In this document: piece by piece, positions 5,797-6,506 of the stretch
How positions within the stretch are numbered: position 1 is the first letter of the stretch
How the letters are laid out: the number at the start of each line of letters is the position of its first letter
Assembly (NCBI GenBank): GCA_003563755.1
Contig: PWUB01000034.1
Coordinates: forward strand, 1-6,506
Direction: 5' to 3'
DNA length: 6,506 bases
From: Clostridia bacterium
GTDB taxonomy: Bacteria > Bacillota_E > SLMV01 > PUMD01
Translations under genes and position numbers: made by a program
Notes under the pieces: generated by a model
Seen by the model: the letters and a program-made list of their open reading frames with translations, nothing else
The model's database searches: none
Told to the model about the DNA's origin: nothing

Positions 5797-6481
5797 ATGA
5801 AAAGGGTAATCGCACTGCTGGTAGTGACCGCGGTCGTGGTCATGGTAGCCGTTCCCGCGCTGGCAGCCGGCGACGAATCTCCCGGTGGCATAGACCCGGG
5901 ATCACCGTTGTCACCGTTTTACTTTCTCCAGGAGATCATCCGAGAGGTGCAGCTGCGTCTGATCCAGAACGCCAGTCAGCGGGCAGAATTCGTTGCCCAG
6001 CTGTTGCAGCTTCGTGTCAACGAGATAGACAGCATGGTGCAGCGCGGGCGTCCTGACATCGTGCAGCACTTGGCCGGCAGAACGGCCCGCATGGCCGGGC
6101 TCATACTCATAGACGGCATCTTTGACCAGATGATCGAAAACGGCGATGGCATGGATGCTGCTGATGTGGTGGCTTAGGCGACCCTGAAGGCGGAGGAAGT
6201 CCTGCAGGACCTCCTGGATGAGGTAGGCGAGGGTGACATGCCCGGGGAGGCTCTTGAGGGTCTGGACACGGCACTGGAGGAAGTACGGAACGGTCGTGAC
6301 CGGGCTCTGGATGTCCTGGAGGGAATAGCGAACGGCAAGTTTCCCGGAAACCAGGAGCAGGCCCAGGGTGCCCTGGAGCAGCCTGATGGAGAGGTTCGGC
6401 CACCAGGTCTCCGAGTCGGCCCGTGAGCGCCTGGGACCACCCTTCGAAACCGACGAGGGCGACCCCGATAGTGGCGAATGA
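5797..6481 (+). pseudogene. Secreted DUF5667-like protein gene, broken by TAG and a frameshift
   Basis: The gene starts at ATG 5797 (MKRVIALL), with AGGA 8 nt upstream; ATG 5788 is a possible alternative. Residues 1-24 form a signal peptide with a likely cleavage after ALA, so the product would be exported. The mature part opens with PGSPLSPFYFLQEIIREVQLRL (32-55) followed by charged amphipathic helices, which resembles DUF5667 proteins of Gram-positive bacteria; function unknown. The frame meets TAG at 6175-6177 (126 aa). The same frame continues beyond it with similar composition (ATLKAEEVLQDLLDEVGEG) for 68 codons. At 6382-6383 one extra C appears to shift the frame. Reading on from 6383 gives LMERFGHQVSESARERLGPP and an acidic tail ending at TGA 6479-6481. 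The unbroken protein would be about 227 aa. The lesions may be real and recent, or sequencing errors. A shorter secreted 126-aa product remains possible. Confidence 0.75.
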
Positions 6482-6500
6482 GAGAGGAGGGTGAAGGCCC

Positions 6501-6506
6501 ATGAAC
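6501..6506 (+). CDS. Start of a further gene, cut by the window edge
   Basis: ATG AAC at 6501 follows a strong ribosome binding site (GAGGAGGGTGA, 6484-6494), with 10 nt between GGAGG and the ATG and 19 nt after the stop of the preceding gene. Only two codons are visible, so the product cannot be named. The spacing suggests co-transcription with the broken DUF5667-like gene. Confidence 0.4.

Overview
The window is GC-rich DNA with strong GGAGG-type ribosome binding sites. Its genes are typical of a strictly or facultatively anaerobic bacterium: a [4Fe-4S]-type hybrid cluster protein, a clostridial-type iron-sulfur partner protein, a Crp/Fnr regulator and a pyrimidine-nucleoside phosphorylase. 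A secreted DUF5667-like protein also fits. I favour a high-GC anaerobic Firmicute or deep anaerobic Actinobacteriota lineage. That placement is inference only.

Left half (1-3516): a compact nitrosative/redox-stress module. Three genes run leftwards as an operon: an Fe-S protein (2722-2009), a small cupin (2012-1692, ATGA overlap) and hcp (1673-36, 18-nt gap). A hairpin at 1-21 follows and probably terminates the operon. A Crp/Fnr-family regulator (2833-3516) is transcribed divergently. The 110-bp gap between them holds a perfect 18-bp palindrome. Its centre lies 41.5 bp upstream of the start predicted from a TATACT -10 for the hcp operon, which is the classic class II activator position. On the other strand the same spot carries a TATAAT for the regulator gene. 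The arrangement suggests one operator that activates the operon and represses the regulator.

Middle (3569-4909, minus strand): a complete pyrimidine-nucleoside/thymidine phosphorylase gene, convergent with the regulator and with no salvage-pathway neighbours in view.

Right part (5055-6506): a degraded or rearranged stretch. It starts with the first ~57 codons of a DppC/OppC-type ABC permease, which then loses all resemblance to the family. About 560 nt without a recognisable gene follow. Within it, 5332-5655 can be folded into a series of nested long-range stems, including one with 14 of 15 pairs, and may be a structured RNA or a palindromic element. Next is a secreted DUF5667-like gene broken by an in-frame TAG and by an apparent one-base insertion. 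Just before the right edge, a good ribosome binding site and ATG mark the start of another gene.

The best candidates for something undescribed are the nested-stem element at 5332-5655 and the double -10/operator switch of the hcp locus.
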